The position numbers and the translations under genes were made by a program. A stretch of DNA of 64,000 nt from Paenibacillus polymyxa (GTDB lineage Bacteria; Bacillota; Bacilli; Paenibacillales; Paenibacillaceae). The stretch is from positions 2,903,501 through 2,967,500 of the forward strand of contig NZ_CP015423.1 of the NCBI RefSeq assembly GCF_001719045.1, in the 5' to 3' direction. Within the stretch, counting starts at the first letter, position 1; every line of letters begins with the position of its first letter. Below, in pieces: positions 46,001 to 61,000 of the stretch. The notes below the pieces were generated by a model that searched no databases, was not told the DNA's origin, and was given only the letters and a program-made list of their open reading frames with translations.

Positions 46001-49000
46001 AGCTATTCAGGTGTCGTCACGGTTACTGCAGGCCGGCTATCGGTTAGAGATGAAGCAGCTGTTCAAATCGCCAACCATTGCCGAGCTAGGCGCTGAAATA
46101 CAAACGGCTGTGCATATGGCTGAACAGGGAGTTGTGCGTGGAACGACTCGCTTGACTCCAGTCCAACAGTGGTTTTTTGGACGGAAGCAGGCAGAGCCTC
46201 ATCACTTCAATCAAGCGGTTATGCTGTATCGTGAACAGGGATTTGAGGAAAAGGCCTTGCATCAGGTGCTAAGAAAACTCGCTGAGCATCATGACGCTCT
46301 TCGCATGGTTTTCCGTCAGACAGAGCATGGCTACGAAGCTTGGAATCGTGATCTTGAAGAAGGAGAGCTGTATAGCCTGTTCACTGCTGATTTACGGAAT
46401 GAATCCGATCCGACTGCAGCCATTACATCGCTGTCGGATGACATTCAGCGCAGTATCAATCTGGCAGAAGGTCCGCTGCTGAAGTTAGGACTTTTCCATT
46501 GTCAGGATGGAGACCACCTTCTGATCGTGATCCACCATTTGGTGGTGGACGGAGTATCCTGGCGGATTTTGTTCGAGGACATCGCAGCAGGCTATGAGCA
46601 GGTGATTCAAGGACAAGCGCTGACATTCCCGCAGAAGACGGATTCCTTCCGTGATTGGGGAGACGCCCTTGCTCGTTATTCGGAAGGTCCAGAAATGGAG
46701 ACTCATCGGGCGTATTGGAGAGAGCTGGAGGATCAGCCACTCGAACAGTTGCCGAAGGATGAGGCTGTGGAAAGCCTTCTTGTACAGGATAGCAAAGTAG
46801 TAACAGCAGAATGGACTCTAGAAGAAACCGACCAATTGTTGAGAAAAGCCCATCGTGCTTATCAAACAGAGACGAATGATCTGCTATTGACTGCTCTGGG
46901 CATGGCGGTATCCAAATGGTCTGGCATCGGAAAGGTTGCTGTGAATCTGGAAGGACACGGTCGTGAGCCGATTATACCGAATATCGACATCACCCGTACC
47001 GTAGGCTGGTTTACAAGTCAATATCCGGTGATTTTAGACTTGGGGAATAACCCGGAAGTGGCCTCCTTGATCAAGTCTGTGAAAGAAGGGCTACGCCGAA
47101 TTCCGAACAAAGGTATTGGCTACGGGTTGCTCAAAACGATGGCAAGTCAGTTGGATGAAGGCAGCTTCAGCTTGCAGCCTGAGATTTCTTTTAACTATCT
47201 GGGGCAATTTGATCAGGATTTGCAAGGAAGCTCGTTGCAGATTTCTCCTTATCCGACCGGAAGCGCGCAAAGCTTGTTGGAGGAACCGGCCTATACGCTA
47301 GATATCAATGGCATGGTGACGGACGGAGCCCTGACTCTGACGATTACTTATAACGGAAAACAGTATAAGTCATCTACGATGGAACAGCTCGCTGGATATA
47401 TTGAGGAAAGCCTGCGGGAACTTCTCCAGCATTGCGTAACCCAAGAAAAAACCGTATTGACACCAAGCGACGTGCTTGCGAAGGGTCTGAGCATTGCCGA
47501 TCTGGAGGAGCTTTCTAAGCAGACGAGTCACATTGGCGATATTGAGAATGTATATAGTCTGACGCCGATGCAGAAGGGCATGCTGTTCCATGATATGTTT
47601 GAGCCGCATACAGGTGCTTATTTTGAGCAGGCTGCCTTTGACTTTAAGGGTAGCTTTGATCCGACCACCTTCGGACACAGTCTGGATGCAGTAGTGGAGC
47701 GTCATGCTATCCTGCGCACGAACTTTTACAGCGGATGGGGTAGCGAGCCTTTGCAGGTTGTATTTCGGCACAGAGGCGCTAAATTGGTGTACGAAGACCT
47801 GCGGGAGATGAATGCATCGCAGCGCGAAGCTTACCTGAAGACATTTGGTGCTAAGGACAAAGCACTGGGCTTCAACCTAGCTGAAGACGAGCTTCTACGT
47901 GTATCCATTTTGCAAACAGATGAAGAGAGCTTCCGTCTCTTATGGAGTTTTCACCACATCGTCATGGATGGGTGGTGTGTTCCGTTAATTACGCAGGAGG
48001 TATTTGAACACTATTTTGCCCTCCTGGAAGGAAGAGAGCCGCAGTTGGCAGAGGTTCATCCGTACAGTCGATATATCGAATGGCTCGAACAGCAGGATGA
48101 AGCAGCTGCGTCCAACTATTGGAGCCGATATCTGGCCGGTTACGAGCAGCAGACGCTTTTACCTCAAGTCGGTGGAGCGAGTAAGGGAGAAGGCTATGTA
48201 GCAGAAAAGCTGAATTATCCTCTCAGCAGGGAATTGACTGGGTGTCTTGAAAAGGTGGCCAGGGATGCTCATGTCACGATGAATATATTGCTGCAGTCCC
48301 TCTGGGGTATTGCGCTTCAACGCTATAACGGTAGCCGAGATGTCGTGTACGGAAGTGTAGTATCAGGCAGACCAGCAGAAATTCCGGGCATTGATCGGAT
48401 GATCGGTTTGTTCATCAATACGATTCCCGTTCGTGTGAAGACAGAGGAGAATCTCCCCTTCACCGTTCTGATGAAGCAGCAGCAGGAACAATATATGGCT
48501 TCTCATATGTATGACACCTACCCGCTGTTTGAGATTCAGGCTCAGACGGATCAGAAGCAGGATCTAATCTCCCATATTATGGTGTTTGAAAACTATCCTG
48601 TGGAAGAGGAGGTAGAGCGTCTGGGTGGTGGCGAGGCTGCCTTTGAGATTGAGGAAGCGGAGCTTCTTGAGCAAACGAATTATGATTTTAATTTAATTGT
48701 CCTCCCTGGCGAAGAAATGAGATTGCTGTTCCAGTACAATGCACTTGTTTATGACCCAGTGACAATTGAACAAATCAAGGGCCATCTGGTTTACCTCATG
48801 GAACAAATTGTAGAGAACCCTGCCATTTCCGTGGATGCACTAGAATTAGTCACGCCGCAGGAGAGAGAACAGATTCTGAACGTATGGGGAAATACAAAAG
48901 GCATTTACGAGCACTGTAACACGTTCCACGGGCTGTTGGAGGAACAGGCGGGACGAACGCCGGATGCGACTGCCCTTTGGTTCGAGGACGAGAGTCTGAC

Positions 49001-52000
49001 CTATGCCGAGCTCAATGCAAAAGCCAACGGACTGGCGAGAAGGCTCCGTACTCAGGGAATCAAGACGGGAGATCTGGTGGGACTGATTGCTGAACGGTCG
49101 CTCGAAATGATCGTTGGGATCTACGGCATTATGAAAGCCGGGGGTGCCTATGTTCCAATCGATCCAGAGTATCCGAAAGAACGAATCAGTTACATGCTTG
49201 AAGATTCCGGGGCGAAGCTGATCCTTACACAGGCCCATCTCTCGGAGCATCTCGGATGGACGGAAAATGTTTTGCTGCTGGATAAATCATCGACCTATGA
49301 TGCCGACACCTCGAATTTGGAGGCTACTGCTGGCCCGGATGATCTGGCTTACGTGATCTACACTTCAGGTACGACGGGTCAGCCTAAGGGCGTATTAGTC
49401 GAGCATCGGGGACTACCGAATCTTTCGGACGTATACGGCACACACTTCGAAGTTACACCGCAGGATCGGATCGTTCAGTTTGCAAGTCTGTCGTTTGATG
49501 CATCGATTTCGGAAATTTTAACGGCGCTGAGCCACGGGGCTGTTCTGTGCATCCCTTCTACACAAGATATTTTAGATCATGCCCTGTTCGAGCAGTTCAT
49601 GAACGATAAGGGGATTACGGTAGTGACTTTGCCACCCGCTTACGCTATCCACCTTGATCCAGAGCGTTTGCCAACACTGCGGTGCCTGCTAACCGCTGGA
49701 TCGGCCGCATCGGTCGAGTTGATCGAAGAGTGGAGGAAGCATGTACGTTACTCTAATGGCTATGGCCCAACAGAGGACTCCGTATGCACCACAATCTGGT
49801 CTGTCCCGGACAGTGAGGAAGCAACGGATATTGTATCTATTGGACGACCTATTGCTAACCACAGTGTGTACATCTTGGATGACCATTTTAGATTGCAACC
49901 TGTCGGTGTAGCTGGAGAGCTATGCATTTCGAGTATCGGGTTAGCACGGGGGTATCATAATCGGCCTGAGTTAATGGATGAGAAGTTCGTGGACAATCCG
50001 TTTGCTCCAGGAGAGCGCATGTATCGGACGGGTGACCTGGTTCGCTGGTTACCGAATGGAACCATCGAGTACTTAGGTCGAATAGATCACCAAGTCAAAA
50101 TCCGCGGCTACCGTATCGAGCTAGGCGAGGTAGAAGCACAAATGCTCAGAGTGCCGTCCGTTCAGGAAGTCGTAGCCATGGCTGTAGAGGGCGATGACGG
50201 CTACAAAGATCTAGTCGCTTATTTCGTAGCTGCTCAGAAACTTGAGGTATCCGAGCTTCGGGCCGTCCTGTCGGAGATATTACCTGGATATATGATCCCT
50301 TCCCGCTTCATACAACTGGAGGATATGCCTCTGACGTCGAACGGAAAAATCGACCGAAAAGCGCTGCAGGGCGAGCATGGATGGGCAGCGGCTTCATCTG
50401 AGGCTCCAAGGACACCTGTGGAAATTCAATTAGCCGAAATCTGGCAAGAGGTGCTGGGTGTAGAGAGCGCGGGAGTGAAGGATAATTTCTTCCATTTTGG
50501 AGGTCATTCACTGCGTGCAGCCCTGCTAGTCTCACGAATTCGCAAGGAAATGAATCGCGAGATTAGTCTGAGAGCAGTGTTCGAGTCTCCTACTATTGAA
50601 GAATTGGCTCGTGCCATTGAGGGCTATACACCGCTGAATTTCGAAGAAATTCCTACAGCGGGAGCGAGAGAGCATTATCCATTGTCCTCGGCCCAAAAAC
50701 GACTGTTTATTCTAAGTCAGCTGGAAGGTGGAGAGCTGAGCTACAATATGCCGGGTATCCTTACCGTTGAGGGAGCTTTGGATCGGGAACGGCTAGAGCA
50801 GGCATTCCGTCGTCTAATTCATCGTCATGGTTCGCTGCGAACTCGTTTTGTGACTGTGAACGGTGAACCTGTACAGCAGCTCCTGACGGATGTTCCGTTT
50901 ACTGTGGAATATGCGGAGTTGAGCGAGGAAGAGGCAGGAGCTACCCTTCAGCAGTTCGTCCGTCCTTTTGATTTAGGTGTAGCTCCATTGCTGCGGGTCG
51001 GCCTTATTCGAATTGCACATGAGCGCCATTTACTATTGTTTGACATGCACCATATTGTCTCAGATGGGGTTTCTATGAATATTCTCATAGAAGAGTTTCT
51101 CCGCTTCTACCAAGAGGAGGACGTATTTCCTGAGCTACAGATCCAGTACACAGACTATGCTGTATGGCAGCAAGAGCAGCTCGGAAGCGAGCGTCTTAAG
51201 GCCCAGGAAGCTTACTGGCTGGATGCTCTCCGTGGAAGCTTGCCAGTGCTGGATTTGCCAGGAGATGAGGTTCGTCCTGCGGTGCGAAGCTTTGCGGGCG
51301 ATCGAATCGACTTCCAAATTGATTCTTCTCTGAGTGCTTCACTTCAGGAGCTGGCTACCCGAACGGGTTCCACTCTGTTCATGGTACTGCTGGCAGCCTA
51401 TACAGCGCTCTTGCACAAGTACACAGGTCAGGAAGATGTTATTGTCGGTTCACCTGTGGCAGGAAGATCTCATGCGACACTTGAAGGCCTCATCGGTATG
51501 TTCGTCGGCACAGTGGCACTTCGTACTTATCCAGAAGGAGAGAAGCCTTTCGAGGCTTATCTGCAGGAAGTGAAGGAAACAGCGCTGCGGGCCTATGAAA
51601 ACCAGGATTACCCGTTCGAGGAGCTGGTAGAAAAGCTGGAGCTTCAGCGTGATTTGAGCCGTAACCCACTATTTGATACCATGTTTGTCCTGCAAAATAT
51701 CGAGCAGGGAGAACAAGAAATAGAAGGATTGCGCTTCACTCCTTACGATAATGTACATCCGGCTGCCAAGTTCGATCTTACGCTGACCGTGAGTGAAGCA
51801 GACGGGGCATTGAACTGCACGCTTGAGTATGCGACTGCGATCTACAAGCAAGAGACTGCTGAGCGGATGGCAGGCCACTTTGTACAGCTTATTCGGGAAG
51901 CCATCGCCAATCCGGCACTGCCGTTGTCATCCCTTGATATCGTGACACCTCAGGAAAAATCAAGGCTGATGAAAGCGCCGGACAAAGCCAAGGCAGATTA

Positions 52001-55000
52001 TCCTCGTGACAAGACGATCCATGCGCTGTTCGAGGAGCAGGCCGCACGTACTCCGAATGCAGTGGCAGTCGTATGTGAAGATGCAACCCTGTCCTACAGC
52101 GAGCTGAACGAGCGGGCCAATGGACTTGCCCGAACGCTGAGGGAACGTGGTTTGCAACCAGACGGTTTGGCTGGAATTATGGCGGATCGTTCCCTTGAAA
52201 TGGTGGTCGGAATTTTAGCCATCTTGAAGGCAGGCGGGGCCTATGTCCCTGTAGACCCTGAATATCCAGAGGACCGCATTCGCTTTATGCTTGAGGATTC
52301 GGGAGCCAAGCTACTGCTGACACAAGCGCATCTGGAGCAACGTGTCTCCTTCGCCGGGGATATCGTAAGTCTGGACAAAACGGCTTCCTACAAGGAGGAT
52401 GTCTCAAACCTGCAGCCTGCAGCCGGACCGGAGCATCTTGCCTACGTCATCTACACATCGGGTACGACAGGCAAGCCAAAGGGAACACTGATTGAGCATA
52501 AAAATGTAGTTCGCTTGCTCTTTAATGATAAAAATATGTTTGACTTTGGTCCTCAGGATACGTGGACACTGTTCCATTCATTCTGTTTTGACTTCTCTGT
52601 ATGGGAAATGTACGGAGCATTGCTGAACGGAGGACGGTTGGTCATCGTTCCATCGCTTACCGCGAAGAGTCCAGATCGTTTCTTGCAATTGCTTAAGGAT
52701 CAGAAGGTCACCGTTTTGAACCAGACACCGACGTACTTCTACCAGTTGCTACAGGAAGAGCTCGGTCATCAAGCGGCAGAACTGAGCCTCCGTATGATTA
52801 TCTTCGGTGGAGAGGCATTAGCCCCGGCCCTGCTCAAGGACTGGAGAACGAAGTATCCGCAAGTGCAGCTCATTAACATGTACGGCATTACCGAAACGAC
52901 CGTGCATGTAACTTATAAGGAAATTACAGAGTTGGAAATTGAACAGGGCCGCAGCAATATCGGCACCACGATTCCGACGCTGCGAGCGTACATTTTGGAT
53001 GAACAACGCCGTCCACAGCCGATTGGCATTCCAGGTGAACTCTATGTGGCGGGCGTAGGTCTGGCGCGAGGTTATCTGAACCGACCGGAATTGACGGAAG
53101 AGAAGTTTGTCGCTCATCCGTTTGAAGCGGGCGAGCGCATGTACCGCTCGGGTGACTTGGCACGCTGGTTGCCGGATGGCAGCATGGAGTATTTGGGACG
53201 GATTGACCATCAGGTAAAAATCCGTGGTTACCGTATCGAGCTGGGCGAAGTGGAAGCGAAGCTGCTCCATGCTCCGTCTGTAAGGGAGGCCGTTGTGCTC
53301 GCCCGAGAGGATGGAAGTGGACAAAAAGTGCTTGTCGGCTATTTCACTGCCGATCAGATGCTGACGGTAGGCGAGTTGAGAAAAGCCTTGGCTGCCGAAC
53401 TACCGACTTATATGATTCCATCTTACTTTATGCAATTGGAACAGATGCCTTTGACGCCAAATGGCAAGCTGGATCGCAAAGCGCTTCCGGCTCCGGAGAC
53501 CAATGTGCAGACTGGAGCGGTTTATGAATCGCCAAGGACGAAGGCTGAGGAAGCTTTGGCTTCCGTATGGCAAGGTGTGCTGGGAGCGCAGCAGGTCGGC
53601 ATCCATGATCATTTCTTTGATCTGGGTGGTGATTCCATCAAGGCGATCCAAGTGTCCTCGAGATTGTTCCAAGCCGGATATAAATTAGAGATGAAGGATC
53701 TCTTCAAATATCCGACAATTGCCGAGCTAAGCCCGTATCTTCAGGCAGCCGGACGTACAGCGGAACAGGGCGAAATTAAAGGTGCAGCAGAGTTAATGCC
53801 CATTCAGCGTTGGTTCTTTGAACGCCATACAGCGGAGCCGCACCATTATAATCATGCCGTCATGCTCTATCGGAAAGACGGCTTTGATGAGGCTGCACTC
53901 CGGTTGACAATGGACCAAATTGCGATCCATCATGACGCGCTGCGTATGGTTTTCCGGTCTACAGAAGCTGGGTATGCAGCTTGGAATCGGGGAACGGACG
54001 AAGGCGAGCTCTACACATTGGACATTGCCGATGTGCGGCAGGCGGAAGACCAGACAACTGGGGTTCAGGCCCAAGCCGATGCCATTCAGGCAAGCTTTGA
54101 CTTGGAAGGTGGCCCACTGTTCAAGCTAGGCCTGTTCCATTGTGACGATGGCGATCATTTGTTGATTGTCATTCATCACCTCTTGGTTGACGGCGTATCC
54201 TGGCGCATCCTGTTTGAGGACATTGCAGCGGGGTACGAGCAGGCATTGAATGGACAAGCAATCGTCCTTCCACAAAAGACCGATTCGTATCTTGTATGGT
54301 CTGAGCAAGCGACGAAGTATGCAGCAGGGCCTGCTCTGGACAAGGAGCGTGCATACTGGCAGCTGATCGAAGAGGCGATTTTGGCCCCACTGCCGAAGGA
54401 TGAGGATCAGAAGCCGGGCACCATCCGGGATACTGAATCGGTTACGGTAACGTGGTCTGCGCAGGAAACAGACCTGCTGTTGCGGCAAGCGAACCGGGCG
54501 TATCATACGGAGACGAACGACTTGCTCTTGACTGCTCTGGGGGCAGCCATTCAGCGCTGGACAGGCATGGAGCAGATTTTGGTCAATCTCGAAGGGCATG
54601 GACGGGAAATGATCGTACCAGACCTGGATATTACCCGTACCGTCGGTTGGTTCACAACCCAGTATCCGGTTCTGCTGAACCTGCAAGGCGGACAGGAAGT
54701 ATCTGCGCGCATCAAGCGCATCAAGGAGAATTTGCGAGACGTTCCGCACAAAGGAATCGGCTACGGTCTTCTGAAGTATATGGCACCGGAGAAAAGTGTT
54801 GGATTTGGCGTGGAGCCGGAAATTTCCTTCAATTATCTTGGGCAGTTTGATCAGGATCTGGAGGGTAATGCCCTTAGCCTATCCACACATTCAGTTGGTA
54901 AGGCGCTCAGCGACCTCACACCACAGCAATATGCTCTGGATGTGAATGGCATGATTGCTGAAGGCCAGCTATCACTGACGATTACGTACAGCAGCAGGCA

Positions 55001-58000
55001 GTATCGTAACGAGACGGTGAGTCATTTTGCTGAATTATTACAGTCAAGCCTTAGTGAGGTCATCCGTCATTGTGTGGCTCAGGAGCGTTCACAGCTTACA
55101 CCAAGTGATGTTCTGTTCCAAGGATTAACATTGGAGCAGCTTGATCGACTCACGGCGCAGACGGCTCACATCGGAGAGATTGAGGATGTATACAAGCTGA
55201 CGCCAATGCAGAAGGGAATGCTGTTTCACAGCCTGCTGGAGCCGGACTCCTCTTCATACTTCGAACAGGCAACGTTTGAGCTGCGTGGTAGCTTCGATGT
55301 AGATATCTTCTTCGAGAGCTTCCAGGCTTTGGTGCAACGACATGCCATACTACGTACCGGCTTTTACAACAACATTGCTGATGTACCGCTGCAAGTTGTC
55401 TTTAAGCAACGGTTAATCCCTCTGCACTACGTAGATTTGCGCGACGCATCTACGCAGGAACAAGAAGACCGAATCAAGGCTTATATTGCTGAAGATATGG
55501 TTAAGGGGTTCAGCTTGTCAGAAGATCCGCTGATGCGGGTGACCGTCTTGCAGAAGGATCAAAGCTGTCTTGTATTGTGGAGCTTCCACCATATTGTCAT
55601 GGATGGCTGGTGTATCCCGATCATTACACAGGAGCTGTTCGATTATTATTCTGCTAAGAAACAGCAAGTACAGCCTGTCCTACCGCCAGCTCAGCCCTAT
55701 AGCCGTTATATCGAGTGGCTTGATGCACAGGATGATCAAGAAGCTTCAACGTATTGGAGCCAATATCTCGAAGATTATGACGGGAATACTGTATTGCCGG
55801 AAGGTAAAACGAAATCTCAAGCAAAAGAAGCGGGCTATGTTCTAAAAGAGCATGTTCTCCATCTGGGTGCATCTTTGACAGGTAAAATGGATGTTGTCGC
55901 GAAGCGCAATCACGTAACCGTCAATACACTCATGCAGACAGCTTGGGGACTGATTCTTCAACGTTATAATGCCAGCTCGGATGTCGTTTTCGGCGGCGTT
56001 GTGTCGGGTAGACCCGCTGAGATTGCAGGGATCGAAAATATGGTGGGTCTGTTCATCAATACAGTACCTATCCGTGTACAGTCATCCAAAGACGAAGCCT
56101 TCGTCGAAGTGATGAAACGTACACAGGCACAGTCATTGGCTGGTCGTGCCTACGACACCTATCCACTGTATGAGATTCAGGGGAAAACAACCCAAAAGCA
56201 GGACCTGATTTCTCATATTATGATCTTTGAAAATTACCCGCTCGACGAGCAGGTGGAGCAATCGGGTAACCAAACGGAGGACAATCTCGAAGTTGCCAAC
56301 TTCACCATGTTTGAACAAACCAACTATGACTTTAACCTGGTTGTGATTCCAGGCGAAGACATCAAGGTCTGCATTCGCTATAATGCTTCGGTTTACGAGC
56401 AAGAAAGCATTGCACGTATCGGAGGACACTTGTTGCAGATGCTCGATCAGGTGGCTGCTCGTCCGCAGGCGACGATACAGGAACTGGAGATTGTAACATC
56501 CGAGGAACGGATGAACCTGCTTGACTGGGGCGGCAAGGCACATACCTATCCAAGTGATCAGGGTCTGCATACCTTGTTTGAAGAACAGGTTGTCCGTACG
56601 CCGGATAAGATTGCGGCTGTAAATGGGGACACTCAGATCACCTATCGGGAGCTGAACGAGCAGGCGAACAGACTAGCTTCCACCTTGATAGACCAAGGAC
56701 TACGGAGTGAACAAGTGGTAGGTCTGTTGGCAGATCGGTCTGTAGAACTGCTTGTCGCCATCATGGGTGTGCTCAAAGCGGGTGGAGCCTATGTACCTAT
56801 TGATCCTGAATATCCGCAGGAGCGGATTCAGTATATTCTGAAGGATTCTGGCGCTGAAATTTTGCTCACACAGAGCCACCTGACGGAGTTGGCCTCTTTT
56901 GAGGGAACGGTTATGGAATTGGATTCCCCGCACATCTACGGAACCGAGGTAGATAATCCCAATATTCCTGTTGGAGGAAACGATCTGGTGTACTTAATCT
57001 ATACCTCGGGTACAACCGGAAATCCGAAGGGAACCATGATTAACCACAAAGGGATCGTGAACTACATCTGGTGGGCCAATAAGGTCTATTGTGCTGGAAA
57101 ACCAACGGATTTCCCGTTGTATTCATCCATTTCCTTTGACTTGACGATGACATCGATCTTTACTCCATTAATTAACGGAGGAATAGTACGGATTTATGAT
57201 GGCATAGATAAGGCGGAGGTTGTTCAGCATATTTTGCGCGAAAATGCGGTGGATATTCTCAAGCTGACGCCGACGCATCTCAGTCTGATTAAAGATATGA
57301 CCATTCCAGCAGAAAGTCGCATTCAGCAGCTCATTGTAGGTGGAGAGAATCTGACCACACATTTGTCAAAAACGATTACCGACCTCTTTGGTGGCAATAT
57401 CAAAATCTACAATGAATACGGTCCAACCGAAACCGTCGTCGGTTGCATGATTCACCTGTACGATCCTGCGAAGGATATACGTGAATCCGTACCGATTGGT
57501 TTGCCGTCAGACAATATATACATTCATATCCTGGATGATCAGCTTCGTCTCGTACCGTTAGGCGTGGAGGGCGAAATGTACATCGCCGGGGACGGGGTAG
57601 CCCGTGGATATCTGAACCGTCCTGAGCTTACCGCAGATAAATTCATTAGAAATCCGTTCGCTGCGGAAGGAAATATGTATCGCACCGGAGATTTGGCTCG
57701 TCGCCTTCCTAATGGAGACATTGAGTACATTGGACGCATTGACCATCAAGTTAAAATACGGGGCTATCGTATTGAGCTTGGTGAGATTGAGGCCAAGTTG
57801 CTGGATATCCCACTTGTCGAGGAAGCTCTCGTTGTTGCGTGGGCAGATGCTCATGGGCAGAAATCGCTGTGTGCTTACTTTGTAGCTAATCGCGAAATGT
57901 CTGTCAGCGAGCTGAGAGACGAACTGTCTGCCGGACTGCCTGCATATATGATTCCGTCTTACTTCGTCCAACTGGACGTGATGCCTCTGACACCGAATGG

Positions 58001-61000
58001 TAAGCTGGATCGCAAGGCACTGCCTGAACCGAACTCGGGTATAAAGGCGGGAGCAGACTTTACCGCTCCGCGCACGGATGTGGAGAACATTTTGGCTTCA
58101 ATCTGGCAGGGTGTACTCGGCGTGCCGCTTGTCGGCATTCATGATAATTTCTTTGAGCTTGGAGGTGACTCGATCAAATCCATTCAAGTATCCTCAAGGC
58201 TTCTTCAAGCAGGCTATAAGCTTGAAATGAAGGATTTGTTCGGTTATCCGACAATTGCAGAGCTGGCACAGCGCGTTAGTGTGGTCAGCCGAATTGCGGA
58301 CCAAAGCGAGGTACACGGAGCGGTAAGACTGGGACCTGCCCAGCACAGATTCTTCGATGAACAGTCGATGGATCTGCATCACTTTAATCAGTCGGTCATG
58401 TTGTACCGACGTGATGGCTTCAATACCGATGCGCTCGCCGAGGTTGTTCGGAAAATTGCAGAGCATCATGATGCTTTACGACTGGTGTTCCGCCAAGGAG
58501 AGCAGGGATTGGAGGCCTGGAACCGGAGCATGGGTGAGGGTGAGCTCTATAGCCTCCAGATCCACGATTTGCGGGATGAGACAGACCCGGCTTCAGCAAT
58601 AGAAGCAGGTGCGGAAGCCATTCAGCGCAGCATCTCTCTGGAGGATGGACCTCTCTTTAGACTGGGTCTGTTCCGTTGTGCGGAAGGCGAACATCTGTTG
58701 ATCGTTATTCATCATCTGGCTGTGGATGGCGTATCCTGGCGTATTCTTTTTGAGGACCTGCAGGATGGCTACGAGCAGGCAGCACGTGGAGAAGCGGTCA
58801 AGCTTCCACAGAAGACCGATTCGTACCGTGCATGGGTTGAGGGAATCACACAATTTGCGAATAGTCTGGCGGCTGAACAAGAACGCAGCTATTGGGCAGA
58901 GGTAGAGGGAGATGGTTTTGTCCCTCTTCCCAAAGACAAGGTAGACGGCGCTCTTCTCATCAAAGACAGTGAGGCTGTCACGGTGAGATGGTCACCAGAA
59001 GAGACAGAGCAGTTCCTGAAAGAAGCGAACCGCACTTACAATACGGAGGTCAACGATCTGCTCCTGACGGCTCTGGGTATGGCTGTTCACGAGTGGACGG
59101 GAATCGAACGTGTAGGCATCCTTCTGGAGGGACATGGACGGGAGCCTGTTGTGCCGGAACTGGATATTACTCGCACAATAGGCTGGTTTACAAGTCAATA
59201 CCCTGTCGCCCTTGAGATGGGAGGGGAATTGGAGATCGGCGCCAGAATCAAGCACGTCAAGGAAGGCTTGCGTCGTATCCCGAACAAAGGTGTCGGATAT
59301 GGTATTTTGAAATATTTAAGCGACGGTTCCGACGTCTCCTCCTTCTCGGCTGAACCTGAGATTACCTTCAACTACTTGGGACAGTTCGACCAGGATCTTG
59401 CAGGAGGGACGATGGAAGTATCGCCTTACTCAGTAGGACCTGAGGTCAGTGAGCAGATGGTCCAGCATCAGGCATTGAACATTAATGGACTGATTGCCGA
59501 AGGACAGCTTCAACTTTCGGTCAGCTATAACCGTCATCAGCTCGACGGGGAGTCCGTGACTAAGTTTGTTGGCATTCTGAAGAACCGTCTCAGCGAAGTC
59601 ATTGGACATTGCGTAAGTAAGGAAAGAACAGAACTTACACCAAGCGATGTACTCCTCAAAGATATCAGCTTGGAAAAAATCGAGGAGATAGAAGAGCAGA
59701 CACGGCATATCGGCAGTATTGAAAATATGTATAAACTGACGCCGATGCAAAAAGGAATGTTGTTCCACAGCTTGCTGGAGCCTCATTCGGAAGTCTACTT
59801 TGAGCAGGCCAAATTTGAAATTCAGGGAGCATTCTATCCTGAGGATTTCAAACGCAGCTTAAAACATCTGATGAAACGGCATGCTATATTGAGAACGAAT
59901 TTCCATGCCGGGTGGGGCGATTTCCCTATACAGATTGTGTTCAAAGAAAGAGCATGCGACTTCGTATACGAGGATCTGCATGAGCTGGAATCCGCTGAAA
60001 TAGAAGCGCGTCTTGCAGCTTATGTTGCCCAAGACAAAGCGAGAGGTTTTGATCTTGCGAATGAAGCCTTGCTGCGAGTTGCTATCCTACGTACTGCAAA
60101 AGAGCATTACCATCTGTTGTGGAGCTCTCATCACATCATTTTGGATGGCTGGTGTATGCCGCTTGTGCTCCAGGAAGTGTTTGAAACATACGGAGCTCTA
60201 CGTGAGCAAAGGGAACCTGAGCTTCCTGCAGCAGCATCGTACAGCCAGTACATTCAATGGTTGGAGAAGCAAGGTGAGGAAGAGGCATCCTCTTACTGGA
60301 GAGGGTACCTGGAAGGCTACGAGCAGCAGACGAAGCTGCCACAAGCCATCACACAGCCATCAGCAAAAGCAGAAGCCTATGTGTCGGAGAAGCTGGTATT
60401 CACGTTGGATGCGGAATTGACCGATCGCCTGGAACAGGTGGCCAAACAGCATCAGGTGACGATGAATACATTGATGCAAGCAGCCTGGGGAATCGTGTTG
60501 CAGCGCTACAATAGAAGCCAGGATATCGTCTTCGGAAGTGTAGTATCGGGGAGACCTGCCGAGATTCCGGGTATCGAAAGTATGATCGGTCTCTTCATCA
60601 ATACAGTTCCGGTTCGGGTTCAGGCCGAGGGAAGCGATTTGTTCTCCCATGTGATGAAAAGACAGCAGGAATTATATTTGGCAGGACATGCATATGATTC
60701 CTATCCGCTCTATGAGATTCAAGCACAGAGCGAACAAAAGCAAGATTTGATTTCTCATATTATGGTGTTCGAAAATTACCCGGTAGAAGAGCATCTAGAA
60801 GAGAAAATTTCCAGTGAAGAGGCTGAATACAGAATTACGGACGTTCAGATGTTTGAACAGACGAATTATGATTTTAACCTCATTGTGCTGCCGGGCCGTA
60901 ATCTGGAGTTCTTGTACCGTTACAATGCCCGCGTCTATGATCGGGAGAGCGTGGAACGCATTCAAGGACACTTGACGAGAATTCTGACAAGCGTTGCTGT

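Noticed and set aside
54452..54850. Plus-strand 132-codon frame inside fusA
   Set aside because: It is an out-of-frame shadow of the module 4 epimerisation domain and lacks a ribosome site and recognisable motifs.
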